Notes under the pieces: model-generated
Seen by the model: only the letters and a program-made list of their open reading frames with translations
Database searches by the model: none
Told to the model about the DNA's origin: nothing
Made by a program: the position numbers and the translations under genes
Shown: piece by piece, positions 53,072 through 61,754 of the stretch
Layout of the letters: every line of letters begins with the position of its first letter
How positions within the stretch are numbered: the stretch's first letter is position 1
Assembly (NCBI GenBank): GCA_003576905.1
Contig: QEVG01000022.1
Span: 17,731-81,730 of the forward strand
Origin: Planctomycetota bacterium
GTDB taxonomy: Bacteria; Planctomycetota; Phycisphaerae; UBA1845; UTPLA1
Direction of reading: 5' to 3'
Length of the DNA: 64,000 nt

Positions 53072-55441
53072 ATGAAGGACCTGGATCGCAGAAACTTCCT
53101 GACCATCCTCGGCTCGACCGCGGCGGGGGCGTACGGACTGACGGCGTTCTCGTGCGACGATAAGCGCGAAGCCGCGCGGATCGCCGCGAGTCAGCCGGAT
53201 TCGCTCTCTCCCTCGGACCTTTCCTGGGGCAAGGCGCCGTGCAGGTTTTGTGGCACGGGCTGCGGCGTCGAAGTCGGCGTCAAGGACGGCAAGGTGCTCG
53301 CCGTGCGCGGAGACGTCGCCAGCCCCGTGAACAAGGGCCTGCTTTGCGTGAAGGGCTATCACCTGCCGGGACTGCTTTACGGCAGGGACCGACTGCTGTA
53401 CCCGATGCGCCGCGGCGCGGACGGGAAGCTCAGCCGAATAACCTGGGACGAGGCGCTCGATCTGGTCGCGGCGAAGTTCAAGGAGACCCTTGCGCAGCAC
53501 GGCCCCGAGGCGATCGGCTTCTATGGCTCCGGACAGTGGACCATCTTCGACGGGTACGCGGCGCTCAAGTGGGTAAAGGGCGGGATGCGGAGCAACAACC
53601 TCGAGCCGAACGCCCGGTTGTGCATGGCCAGCGCCGTCTCGGGGTTCGTGACGCAGTTTCAAAGCGATGAGCCGATGGGCTGCTACGACGATTTCGACTA
53701 CGGAGACGATTTCGTCCTGTGGGGTCACAACGCCGCCGAGATGCACCCGGTGCTGTTCTCGCGGATGCTCGAACGCAAGCGTCTTAAGCCCGACGCGCGC
53801 ATCATCGATCTGGCCACGCGGCGCACGCCGACCAGCGACTATGCGGACATGTACGTGGAGTTCGCCCCCGGCAGCGACCTGGCGCTCGCAAATGGAATCC
53901 TGCACCTGCTCCTAAAAAAGAACAGGATCGACAAGGCCTTCATCGACGAAAACGTCGTGTTCAAACGCGGCATCGAGGACGTGGCGAAGATCGGCTACGG
54001 GTGTTTCGACGACCAAGCCGAACGCTATACGTTCGAGGACGAGCCGCGGGATTCCTCGCTTGAGGAGCTGGCTTCGTTTCTTGAGGACTACGCGCCCGAT
54101 AGAGTGAGCAAGATCAGCGGCGTACCTGTGGCACAGATCGAGGCGCTGGCCGAGATTTATGGCGACCCGCGCCGCGGCACGGTCAGCCTGTGGTGTATGG
54201 GTGTCAACCAGCACTACCGCGGAACGTGGATGAACAATCTCATCACCGATCTGCACCTGGTCACAGGCAAGATCAGCAAGCCCGGGCGGAATCCGTTTTC
54301 GATCACCGGCCAGCCGGCCGCCTGCGGCACCGTGCGAGAGGTCGGCACGCTGTGCAACCGTTTGCCGGCGGACATGGTCGTGACCAGCGCCGAGCACCGT
54401 GAGAAGACGGAGAAAATCTGGGGCCTGCCGCCGGGCACGATCAATCCGAAGCCCGGCTATCACGCGGTCGACCTTTTCCGGGCGTTTACGCGCGGCGATG
54501 TGAAGACGCTGTGGATCCAGACGACGAATCCCTGGGTGACCCTGCCGAACCTGAATCGCTTCAAGCGCTCCCCGGGCGACGGCCGGTTCCTTGTCGTGAG
54601 CGACATTTATCCGACACCGACGACCGACGTGGCGGACCTGGTCCTGCCCGCGGCGGCGTGGGTTGAGCGGGAAGGGGCCTACGGGAACACCGAGCGGCGC
54701 ACGCAGCACTGGGACAAGCTGATCGATCCGCCCGGCGAGGCGAAGGAAGACGCCTGGCAGATTGTTCAGGTCGCGAAGCGGATGGGGATGGGCCACCTGT
54801 TCCCCTGGCCCGAGACCGACTGGCACAAGCCGATGTTCGAGGAATACCGGAGCTTCGGGCTTGGGACGGGCAAGGATCTCGGCACGTACGAACAGCTGCG
54901 CGCCACGCGCGGCCTTCGGTGGCCGGTGGTGAATGGCAAGGAGACCGACTATCGCTACGCGGCGGGGCACGACCCCTATGTGAAGAAGGCAAAAGGCGTT
55001 CATTTCTACAAGGCGAAGGACTACGGCGAGAAGGCCGCGTTCTGGATTCGGCCTTACCATCCGCCGCCCGAGGCGCCGGACGAGGCTTTTCCGTACTGGC
55101 TGTGCACGGGCCGGGTGCTGGAGCAGTGGCACACAGGCTCGATGACGCGGCGGATCAGGCAGCTTCATCAGGCGATGCCCAGCGCCTACGTCGAGATCAA
55201 CCGCGCCGACGCGATGGAACTCGGGGTGAAGACGAAGGACTGGGTAAAGGTGGTCAGCCGGCGCGGAGAATTGACGCTTCGCGTGGTGATCGACGGTCGG
55301 GGCAAACCGCCGCGCGGAAGCGTGTTCGTGCCGTTCTTCGACGAGACCAAGCTGATCAATCTTCTGACGCTCGACACGATGTGCAACATCAGCAAGCAAC
55401 CGGATTACAAGAAATGCGCCGTGCGCATCGAGAGAGTATGA
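53072..55441 (+). CDS. napA: Periplasmic nitrate reductase catalytic subunit NapA
   Basis: A 789-residue molybdopterin enzyme with a twin-arginine leader (LDRRNFLTILG, Arg6-Arg7), [4Fe-4S] ligands Cys57, Cys60, Cys64 and Cys92 (CRFCGTGC, LLCVKG), and the NapA signature ARLCMASAVSGF with Cys184 as the probable molybdenum ligand. The C-terminal CNISKQPDYKKCAVRI also fits NapA. It reduces nitrate to nitrite in the periplasm. Formate dehydrogenase or assimilatory Nas is less likely because of the leader and the following NapB-like gene, which overlaps by ATGA. No napC, napD or napG is adjacent; the NapH-like fusion at 44.3 kb could be the electron entry. Confidence 0.93.
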   Translation: MKDLDRRNFLTILGSTAAGAYGLTAFSCDDKREAARIAASQPDSLSPSDLSWGKAPCRFCGTGCGVEVGVKDGKVLAVRGDVASPVNKGLLCVKGYHLPGLLYGRDRLLYPMRRGADGKLSRITWDEALDLVAAKFKETLAQHGPEAIGFYGSGQWTIFDGYAALKWVKGGMRSNNLEPNARLCMASAVSGFVTQFQSDEPMGCYDDFDYGDDFVLWGHNAAEMHPVLFSRMLERKRLKPDARIIDLATRRTPTSDYADMYVEFAPGSDLALANGILHLLLKKNRIDKAFIDENVVFKRGIEDVAKIGYGCFDDQAERYTFEDEPRDSSLEELASFLEDYAPDRVSKISGVPVAQIEALAEIYGDPRRGTVSLWCMGVNQHYRGTWMNNLITDLHLVTGKISKPGRNPFSITGQPAACGTVREVGTLCNRLPADMVVTSAEHREKTEKIWGLPPGTINPKPGYHAVDLFRAFTRGDVKTLWIQTTNPWVTLPNLNRFKRSPGDGRFLVVSDIYPTPTTDVADLVLPAAAWVEREGAYGNTERRTQHWDKLIDPPGEAKEDAWQIVQVAKRMGMGHLFPWPETDWHKPMFEEYRSFGLGTGKDLGTYEQLRATRGLRWPVVNGKETDYRYAAGHDPYVKKAKGVHFYKAKDYGEKAAFWIRPYHPPPEAPDEAFPYWLCTGRVLEQWHTGSMTRRIRQLHQAMPSAYVEINRADAMELGVKTKDWVKVVSRRGELTLRVVIDGRGKPPRGSVFVPFFDETKLINLLTLDTMCNISKQPDYKKCAVRIERV

Positions 55442-56073
55442 ACGCGCCCTGCCGACGGCGATTGCGTCGGATGTGCGCTGTCGCGGTCGCGGCGGCCCTG
55501 TGCGGCTGCGGCTCGGAACCGCCGCCGGCCGATGCCCCGGCGCGATCACGAAGCCTCCGCGAGGGAAAGGCGGCCGGCTGGTCCGAGGCGCGGGCCCGGC
55601 GCCGCGCCTATGACGGCGCGCCGCCGGTCATACCTCACATGCCGATGGGCGCGAACTGCACCTCGTGCCACTCCCAGACCGGCATTCAGTTCGGCGAGAT
55701 GGGTTTCGCTCCGCCGATGCCGCACACCGTGAGCCAGAATCCCGGCATGTTCGCCCGCTGCGAGCAGTGTCATGTGTATGTCGATGACGCGTCGGTATTC
55801 GCCGAGAACGATTTCGCGGGCCTTCGCCAAGACCTGCGAAAGGGCCGGCGCGCCACGGACTACTCCCCGCCCGTGCTGCCGCATCCTGTCTTCATGCGGG
55901 AGAACTGCGCCGCGTGTCATACCGGGCCGGCGGCGCGAGAGGAAATTCGCTGCACGCACCCGGAGCGGATCCGGTGCCGGCAGTGCCACGTACCGGTCGA
56001 GGAAGTGACCGAGTTTGTACGCACGGATGCAGCGTTGTCCATGTTCGTACCCTCGAAGAACGGAGAAGAGTGA
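55438..56073 (+). CDS. napB: Tetrahaem NapB-like cytochrome c, probable lipoprotein
   Basis: A 211-residue exported protein with a probable lipobox (AAALCGCG, Cys24). The second half, PPVLPHPVFMRENCAACH (144-161) with CRQCHVP (180-186), matches the dihaem NapB pattern. The first half repeats it: PPVIPHMPMGANCTSCH (62-78) with CEQCHV (108-113). So there are four CxxCH sites instead of two, most simply by internal duplication. It would bring electrons to NapA. The ATG overlaps napA by four bases. Confidence 0.85.
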   Translation: MNAPCRRRLRRMCAVAVAAALCGCGSEPPPADAPARSRSLREGKAAGWSEARARRRAYDGAPPVIPHMPMGANCTSCHSQTGIQFGEMGFAPPMPHTVSQNPGMFARCEQCHVYVDDASVFAENDFAGLRQDLRKGRRATDYSPPVLPHPVFMRENCAACHTGPAAREEIRCTHPERIRCRQCHVPVEEVTEFVRTDAALSMFVPSKNGEE

Positions 56074-56076
56074 GCC

Positions 56077-56220
56077 ATGTCACCGGGTGATCAGATTATC
56101 AGTGTGCTCGTCGACAGCCTTGGCGTTTTTCTGGAGGCGATCATCGCGTCGTTCTTCGACGCGTTCGTCGTGCCGTTCTTTGAGGAGATCTTCGCCGCAC
56201 TGGGCTCAGGAGGCGTGTAG
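56077..56220 (+). CDS. 47-residue hydrophobic peptide between napB-like and porin genes
   Basis: A short frame, MSPGDQIISVLVDSLGVFLE onward, with a hydrophobic/amphipathic stretch rich in Phe (FFDAFVVPFFEEIFAAL) spanning residues 16-42. GGAGAAGAG lies just ahead of the ATG, and the gene begins three bases after the napB-like stop. It is probably a small membrane-associated subunit or anchor of the Nap system. No family recognised. Confidence 0.6.
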   Translation: MSPGDQIISVLVDSLGVFLEAIIASFFDAFVVPFFEEIFAALGSGGV

Positions 56221-56276
56221 ACAATTCTTCGAAATCAGTCGCCTCAATGCGCCGGAAGTGCGCGGAGGTTGATGAC

Positions 56277-57809
56277 ATGCGATGGGCCTGGCAGACGCGA
56301 CGTGCGGCATGGTCCGTTCCCGTTCTTTTTCTCCTTGCGGTGGTGACGCGCGGATCGGCGCAGACGCTGACGGAGACAGAGTCCCGCGCGGCCGCGGCAA
56401 CCCAGCCCACGACTCAGCCCGAGGCGGAGCCAACAACCCAATCCGCGCCCGGGCCCGGCGAAACGCCTCCGCCCCCTCCTCCAAAGTACCTCGACCTCCG
56501 ATACGACGAGGATTACAGCTATCTCGACGGACCGCCGGGCAGTTACCAGCCGGACCTGTTCGATCCGATCAAGTGGATTCATCTCAACGAAGATACGACG
56601 CTTTCGATCGGCGGAGAGGTTCGCGGGCGGCTTGAGGCGGAGACAAACACGACCTATGGCAGTCGCGAGCCGGCCCAGGACACGGTCTTTCTGCACCGGT
56701 ACCTGCTGCACGCCGACCTGAAGTACCGAAAGCTCGCGCGCGTGTTTGTCCAGGGAATCGCCGCGTTCATCGAGGACCGAGACCTTCCGCCGCGTGCCGT
56801 GGACGAGGACCGCTGGGACGTACATCAGCTCTTCGGCGACCTGCGATTCCTTGGCGAGGACATTCCCCTGACGGTTCGATTCGGGCGTCAGGAGCTTTCC
56901 TATGGCCGCGAGCGCGTCATCAGCCCGCTCGACTGGGCCAACGTCCGCCGGACATTTGACGGCGTCAAGGTCATGTACACGAGCGAGCCTTTTGACCTGG
57001 ACTTTTTCTACGTGCGCCCGGTCCCGATTGATCTGAACGAGGGGCTTAACCGAAAGCCCAATCAATACCGCGAAGAGGGGCATTTCTACGGGGCCTATTC
57101 GAAGTGGCGGCCGTTCCGAGATCATTATCTTGAAAACTATTTCCTGGCGTACCGCGATACGGGCGACATCGTCAGTCCCAACAGGAAGGCGGGGGACCTG
57201 ACGTATTACACGATCGGCGGACGCGCAGGCGGGAAGTGGAACCAATTCGATTACGACGGCGAACTTGCCGGGCAGTGGGGCCAATGGGCGGGCGATACGA
57301 TTCAGGCATGGATGGGCGGCGTGGACGGCGGCTGGACGGCCAAGGTTCCCTGGTCGCCGCGCTTCGGCGGCGGATTCGACTTCGGCACGGGCGATGAAGA
57401 CCCGTTCGACAACGTCGTGCAGACATCGAACCAGCTCTTTCCGTTGGGACATGCCTACCTGGGATACCTCGATCTGTTCGGGCGGCAGAATATCCTGGCG
57501 ACGAATCTGAATCTGACCTTCAAGCCGCATGAAAAGGTCACGACGCGGCTCGCATGGTATACTTTCTGGAATGATGAAGTGCGCGACGCAATCTACAATG
57601 TCGCTGGAGTGCCGGGCCGGCGAGATGTTAATGGCTTTGCGGGGCACGATCTCGGAAACGAGCTCGACCTGACGATTAACGTGGCGCTCGATCGGCACAC
57701 GTCGTTGCTGTTCGGCTATTCGCACTTCTGGTGTGGCAACTTCATTCAGGAGACGGGGCCCGACCAGGATCCGGATTTCATCTACTTCCAGTACATGTTC
57801 AAGTTCTGA
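56277..57809 (+). CDS. Outer-membrane beta-barrel porin, alginate-export (AlgE) family type
   Basis: A 510-residue protein with a signal peptide (VPVLFLLAVVTRGSAQT), a Thr/Gln/Pro-rich linker (residues 30-70), then a barrel domain with alternating strands and aromatic girdles such as VRFGRQELSYGRERVISP, LAYRDTGDIVS and a terminal aromatic residue (YFQYMFKF), as outer-membrane porins have. Genes of this family occur with nap or nar clusters in several phyla and may carry nitrate or nitrite. GGAGG lies nine bases before the ATG. Substrate not proven. Confidence 0.85.
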   Translation: MRWAWQTRRAAWSVPVLFLLAVVTRGSAQTLTETESRAAAATQPTTQPEAEPTTQSAPGPGETPPPPPPKYLDLRYDEDYSYLDGPPGSYQPDLFDPIKWIHLNEDTTLSIGGEVRGRLEAETNTTYGSREPAQDTVFLHRYLLHADLKYRKLARVFVQGIAAFIEDRDLPPRAVDEDRWDVHQLFGDLRFLGEDIPLTVRFGRQELSYGRERVISPLDWANVRRTFDGVKVMYTSEPFDLDFFYVRPVPIDLNEGLNRKPNQYREEGHFYGAYSKWRPFRDHYLENYFLAYRDTGDIVSPNRKAGDLTYYTIGGRAGGKWNQFDYDGELAGQWGQWAGDTIQAWMGGVDGGWTAKVPWSPRFGGGFDFGTGDEDPFDNVVQTSNQLFPLGHAYLGYLDLFGRQNILATNLNLTFKPHEKVTTRLAWYTFWNDEVRDAIYNVAGVPGRRDVNGFAGHDLGNELDLTINVALDRHTSLLFGYSHFWCGNFIQETGPDQDPDFIYFQYMFKF

Positions 57810-57919
57810 CTCTCGCCGCGACGTTCGGCCCGAAGAATCGGGGGCGCGCCGATCTCATGTGCCGGCGGCACAGCAGAGGGACCCCGTGCAAGTTTGCGAG
57901 CGAGAGGGCACTTGCGCGA

Positions 57920-58966
57920 TCAACCCCCGATCTGCGACATCTGGCGATTTCCGAAATAGGAATGCACCTCCGGCTTGAACGCCACGCAGCGCACGAATGC
58001 AGCGCGGAGTTCCTCCCGCGCGCCCTGCGGGGTTGAAGCAAAGGAACGGTTCCGTAGGATCGGGCGAAGCTCTACTTCCCCGCCGTCGAACAGGCAGCTT
58101 CGGAGCTGTCCCTCGGCGGTCAGCCGGAGCCGGTTGCACGTTGCACAGAACGGCTTGGACATCGCGCTGATAAAGCCGACCCGGCCTGCCGCGCCGGCCA
58201 GTCGCCAGATGACGGCCGGTCCGGACCCCGTGTCGCGAGGCGCGGCTTCGAGGGCGCCCAGCCGCGCGGCGATGCGAGCGCGAATGTCATCCTCGCCGAT
58301 AAACCGCTCTTCATACTCTCCCCCGAGGGCCGTGCGACCCAGCGGCATGTATTCGATGAACCGAACGGTCAGGTCGGTATTGACGGTCAGCGCGGCAAAG
58401 TCGGCGAACTCTTTGTCATTGATCCCGCGCATCGCGACAACGTTGATCTTGGGATGTCGGAATCCCGCTTCGACCGCCGCACGGATGCCGCGCCAGACCT
58501 GGTCGAGATCGGCGCCCCGGGTAATCCGGCGGAATTTTTCGCGATCCAGCGTGTCCATGCTGACCGTGATCCGATCGAGCCCGGACCGTTTTAATTCGCC
58601 TGCATAGGCATCCAGCAGCGCTCCGTTCGTGGTCATGGACAGTTCGCTGACGCCCGGGAGGTTGCGAAGCATGTGCACGAGTCGCGGCAGATCGTGGCGC
58701 ACAAGCGGCTCCCCGCCCGTGATTTTCATTGCGGTAATGCCATGGCTCACGGCTGCGCGGGCGATCTCGCGGATTTCTTCAAAGGCAAGGAGCTCGTCAC
58801 GGGGAACCCAGTCGAGCTTGTCCTCCGGCATGCAATAGACGCAGCGAAAGTTGCATCGGTCCGTTGCGCTGATCCGCAGGGTCTTCACCGCGCGGATATC
58901 ACGCGGTCCGGTCACGCCGTCCGGACGTATCTCGACCTGGTTTGCGATGGGAAGGGCAACCGACAC
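57920..58966 (-). CDS. moaA: Second GTP 3',8-cyclase MoaA
   Basis: A 348-residue radical SAM enzyme with CNFRCVYCMPED near residue 38, GGEPLVR, and the C-terminal cluster motif CATCNRLRLTAEGQLRSCLF. It lacks the Gly-Gly at the very end seen in typical MoaA only in so far as the open frame extends to QMSQIGG; Gly-Gly is present there. It starts at a GTG. Sequence resembles canonical bacterial MoaA more than the copy in the nxr-like operon. It converges on the porin gene with 110 bases between. Confidence 0.93.
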   Translation of the reverse strand: MSVALPIANQVEIRPDGVTGPRDIRAVKTLRISATDRCNFRCVYCMPEDKLDWVPRDELLAFEEIREIARAAVSHGITAMKITGGEPLVRHDLPRLVHMLRNLPGVSELSMTTNGALLDAYAGELKRSGLDRITVSMDTLDREKFRRITRGADLDQVWRGIRAAVEAGFRHPKINVVAMRGINDKEFADFAALTVNTDLTVRFIEYMPLGRTALGGEYEERFIGEDDIRARIAARLGALEAAPRDTGSGPAVIWRLAGAAGRVGFISAMSKPFCATCNRLRLTAEGQLRSCLFDGGEVELRPILRNRSFASTPQGAREELRAAFVRCVAFKPEVHSYFGNRQMSQIGG

Positions 58967-59061
58967 GGCAATATATTAACCGCCGCGCCGGCGGCGGACC
59001 AACGGCTTCGGGCGCAATGGCCCCGGCCCTTGGAACGGCTGATCGGGCCTGCGCATCTGTC

Positions 59062-61368
59062 TCATTTTCGCTCAGCGGGGGTCGTCAGGTCGTCGTCGGC
59101 GCTTCGCATTCCGGCGCCATCGGGCAGGAAGCAGGCGGCCATGGTCCGGACGGCGGTTTCGGGGTCGCTTTGTGACAGATGCTGGAGGACGCTCTTGAAG
59201 GCCTCGCCCTGCTGCATGGCGAAAAGCCGGACGGCAAGCATGCGAACCACGGGACCCTCATCGCGGACCGCGCCGGCGGCCGCGCGGGTAAAATCATCCG
59301 CCAGCGGCGACCACCCCGCGGCCACAAGGGCGTGGGCACGTACCATCTCTTCTCGGTCGGCTACGAGCTTTGCGAGAATGCTTCGGAGCTGGGGCGTCGC
59401 CGGCGTTTCGGATGCGCCGGCGGAGGCCAATAGCGCGCCGGCCATGTCGGCGGCATGGACGCGCGCGGTGACGTCGCCGGTCGAGGCTTGATCGGACAGC
59501 GCCGTCATGGCGGCACTGGACATATCGGCGGCCTTTCGCGTGATCGAGATGGGGCCCGCGCTCACGGAGCCGAGTCCCGGTGCGAGCTTGCCCTGCTGGT
59601 AAACCGGGTCGAACAGGGCCGTGACTTCGATGGGAGTGTCCTTCGTCAGAGTCGTCAGGAGCCTTTCGCGCATCGGCCCGACGTCGATGGCGACCGTCTT
59701 CTCCACGGCATCGCCCGGGACCAGCGCGGGCCGCTCGCTCAAAAGCACCTGAAGGTAGTCCCGGAATTCCGTGCCCGATTCGCCGCCGAGCCGGGCGCTG
59801 ATGGCGACAAGCGGCCGTGCCATGAAGCCCTCGCCGAACGTAATAATGAAGGGCGCCTTGTTTTCCAGCCGGAGGACGACGTTAACGGGACCGGTCGGAG
59901 GAAGATCCGCCGTGTCAAAACGGATTGTGAACTTCAGGAAGTCGGCGGTGCGGCGATAATAGTCGAACACGTCGCGCTGAAACCTGTCCAACGCGGCGAT
60001 GACCTTTTCGGGCTGCTCGCGCGGAGTGAGCTTTTCACCATACTTATCGAGCAGATCGCGGATGAGTACGAAAGCGATGCCGGAGGGCTGGATTGCGGCC
60101 GCGCTCTTCAGCACCTTGATCGCCTCCTGCTGGCGGCCGCGCTGGATCATGCATCGGGCAAGTTCCAGCCCGGCGAGTTGATCGGCCGATGCAAGCGGCT
60201 CAAGAATCTTGATGGCATCGTCCGTTCGACCGTTGGCGCTCAACGCGTATCCATAGGCGAGCTTGGCCAGCGGACTGGGGCTTCGGTCCTTCATGGCGAC
60301 CTCGGCCAGCTTCATCGCCTGGTCCTTGTCGGGATTGTGGTAACAGAAGTACCACGCCACCTGCGAGGCCTCCTCAGTGAGATTCTTCGAGAAAACCTCG
60401 TCGGCCCGTGCCCGGTAAGCCTGGCGGACAAAGTCCTCGTCGGCCTGGGCGGCCTTCTCGTCGCCGAGCTTTCTGAGAAGATTCGCCCGGAGCAGCCGGG
60501 CCGAGTGAAACGAAGAATCCGCCTTGAGTGCCTCGTCTGCGGCATCCTTCGCCCGGGCATGATCCTCCGCGCAGAGATAGGACAGGGCGAGCTTCTGCCA
60601 GAGGTCGGCGGGAATGGGACCGGCCTCGGCCCGGCGATGCAGCTCGATGGCGCGGTTGTACCATTCCTGGGCCTGCTTATGCAGCGTGACGCGATCGAGA
60701 AACTCGGCGAGGTCCCAGACGAGATTCACCTGGCTGGGGTTCACCGCGATCATCTGGAGGGCCATCTCCACGCGCTGAAGCTCGGGCTGCGTGTCACCGT
60801 ACAGCTCGTAGGCCACTTCGCGGGCCTGGATGTTCATGGGGTTCAGTCGAAGGGCGGTCTCTACTTCCTTGCCGGCTGCCTCCTTCTCGTCGCGCTCCTG
60901 ATGGTACATCGCCAGCCACGATCGCAGCGCACTTTCATAAAGCCGGCTCATCGGCTTCTGTTGCAACTCCTCCTGGACAAACTGCGCGCGAGCCTCGGAT
61001 GTGTGGCGCTCGGCGAGTTCGATCTCAAGCCGCTTGAGCCGCGCCCCGTCGTCGCCGGGCATGAGGCGGACATATCGGGAGAGCGCGGCGCGAGCCGGCT
61101 GACTGCGTCCCATGCGCTGGTTCAGGTCGTAGAGCCAGTAGTAGGCCTCGGCGCAATCCGGCGAAACGAGCGTCGCCCCTTCGAGAAGGGCCATGACGTG
61201 CAGCGAGGCGCTGCGCGGATCGCCCCGGCCGATCAGGTGGCCCTGATGCCGGGCAAGATTTACGAGCCACATGCCTTGGTCGGCGGAATTCCCGCCGCCC
61301 GCCCGAACTTCGGTAATCGGGCATGCCGCGAGAGCAAACAGAACACTGATACGGCGAAGGGAAGACAT
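59062..61368 (-). CDS. Exported TPR protein with C-terminal repeat region, function unknown
   Basis: A 767-residue protein with a signal peptide (RISVLFALAACPITEVRA), about ten TPR-like helical pairs to residue 460, a beta-rich domain (about 460-620, LPPTGPVNVVLRLENKAPFI) and a C-terminal helical part with HEAT-like units (VRAHALVAAGWSPLADDFTR). The second of two adjacent ATGs is chosen since GGAGG is six bases ahead of it. No enzyme motif seen. Similar large periplasmic scaffolds are common in planctomycetes. Confidence 0.75.
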   Translation of the reverse strand: MSSLRRISVLFALAACPITEVRAGGGNSADQGMWLVNLARHQGHLIGRGDPRSASLHVMALLEGATLVSPDCAEAYYWLYDLNQRMGRSQPARAALSRYVRLMPGDDGARLKRLEIELAERHTSEARAQFVQEELQQKPMSRLYESALRSWLAMYHQERDEKEAAGKEVETALRLNPMNIQAREVAYELYGDTQPELQRVEMALQMIAVNPSQVNLVWDLAEFLDRVTLHKQAQEWYNRAIELHRRAEAGPIPADLWQKLALSYLCAEDHARAKDAADEALKADSSFHSARLLRANLLRKLGDEKAAQADEDFVRQAYRARADEVFSKNLTEEASQVAWYFCYHNPDKDQAMKLAEVAMKDRSPSPLAKLAYGYALSANGRTDDAIKILEPLASADQLAGLELARCMIQRGRQQEAIKVLKSAAAIQPSGIAFVLIRDLLDKYGEKLTPREQPEKVIAALDRFQRDVFDYYRRTADFLKFTIRFDTADLPPTGPVNVVLRLENKAPFIITFGEGFMARPLVAISARLGGESGTEFRDYLQVLLSERPALVPGDAVEKTVAIDVGPMRERLLTTLTKDTPIEVTALFDPVYQQGKLAPGLGSVSAGPISITRKAADMSSAAMTALSDQASTGDVTARVHAADMAGALLASAGASETPATPQLRSILAKLVADREEMVRAHALVAAGWSPLADDFTRAAAGAVRDEGPVVRMLAVRLFAMQQGEAFKSVLQHLSQSDPETAVRTMAACFLPDGAGMRSADDDLTTPAERK

Positions 61369-61754
61369 CATGCACCTCCGGACGCGCCAAACTCTCCGTC
61401 GTGCCTGCGACCTCAAAATGGTATGCGCGGGGCAGCAGCGATCCGTCGGCGCTGCCACTGCTTTTCACAGGCACGATTGCCCAAACAGTTCGAAGCCCTC
61501 GCGCGAGAATCGCCGAAAATTCAGTCGGGCGATCATGCTACGAAGTCTCAGAAACCTATTTATTATCGGCACTTATACGCGCCGGTCGCCAGTTCTGCAA
61601 TCCAGCCGCTGATCCGGCCGGCGGCGGTCCCAGGGTTCCCCGCGTCGGTCAATCGAGCCGCGGCCCAGGCCCCAAGCCCTTAAGATAAGCCCGCATGGGG
61701 CTTCGTGCCTGCCGGGAGGAATCCCGGTCTTGTACGGGAGGAGGCGGTCGCGTC
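61369..61754. other. Divergent intergenic region
   Basis: About 390 bases between the TPR protein gene (minus strand) and ilvC (plus strand). It must hold both promoters; an A/T-rich patch near 61555-61575 is the best candidate site. No gene, riboswitch or T-box element was recognised. Confidence 0.4.

Noticed and set aside
59455..61683. A 742-codon plus-strand frame antisense to the TPR protein gene
   Set aside because: The minus strand has a signal peptide, ribosome binding site and TPR pattern; the plus frame has none.
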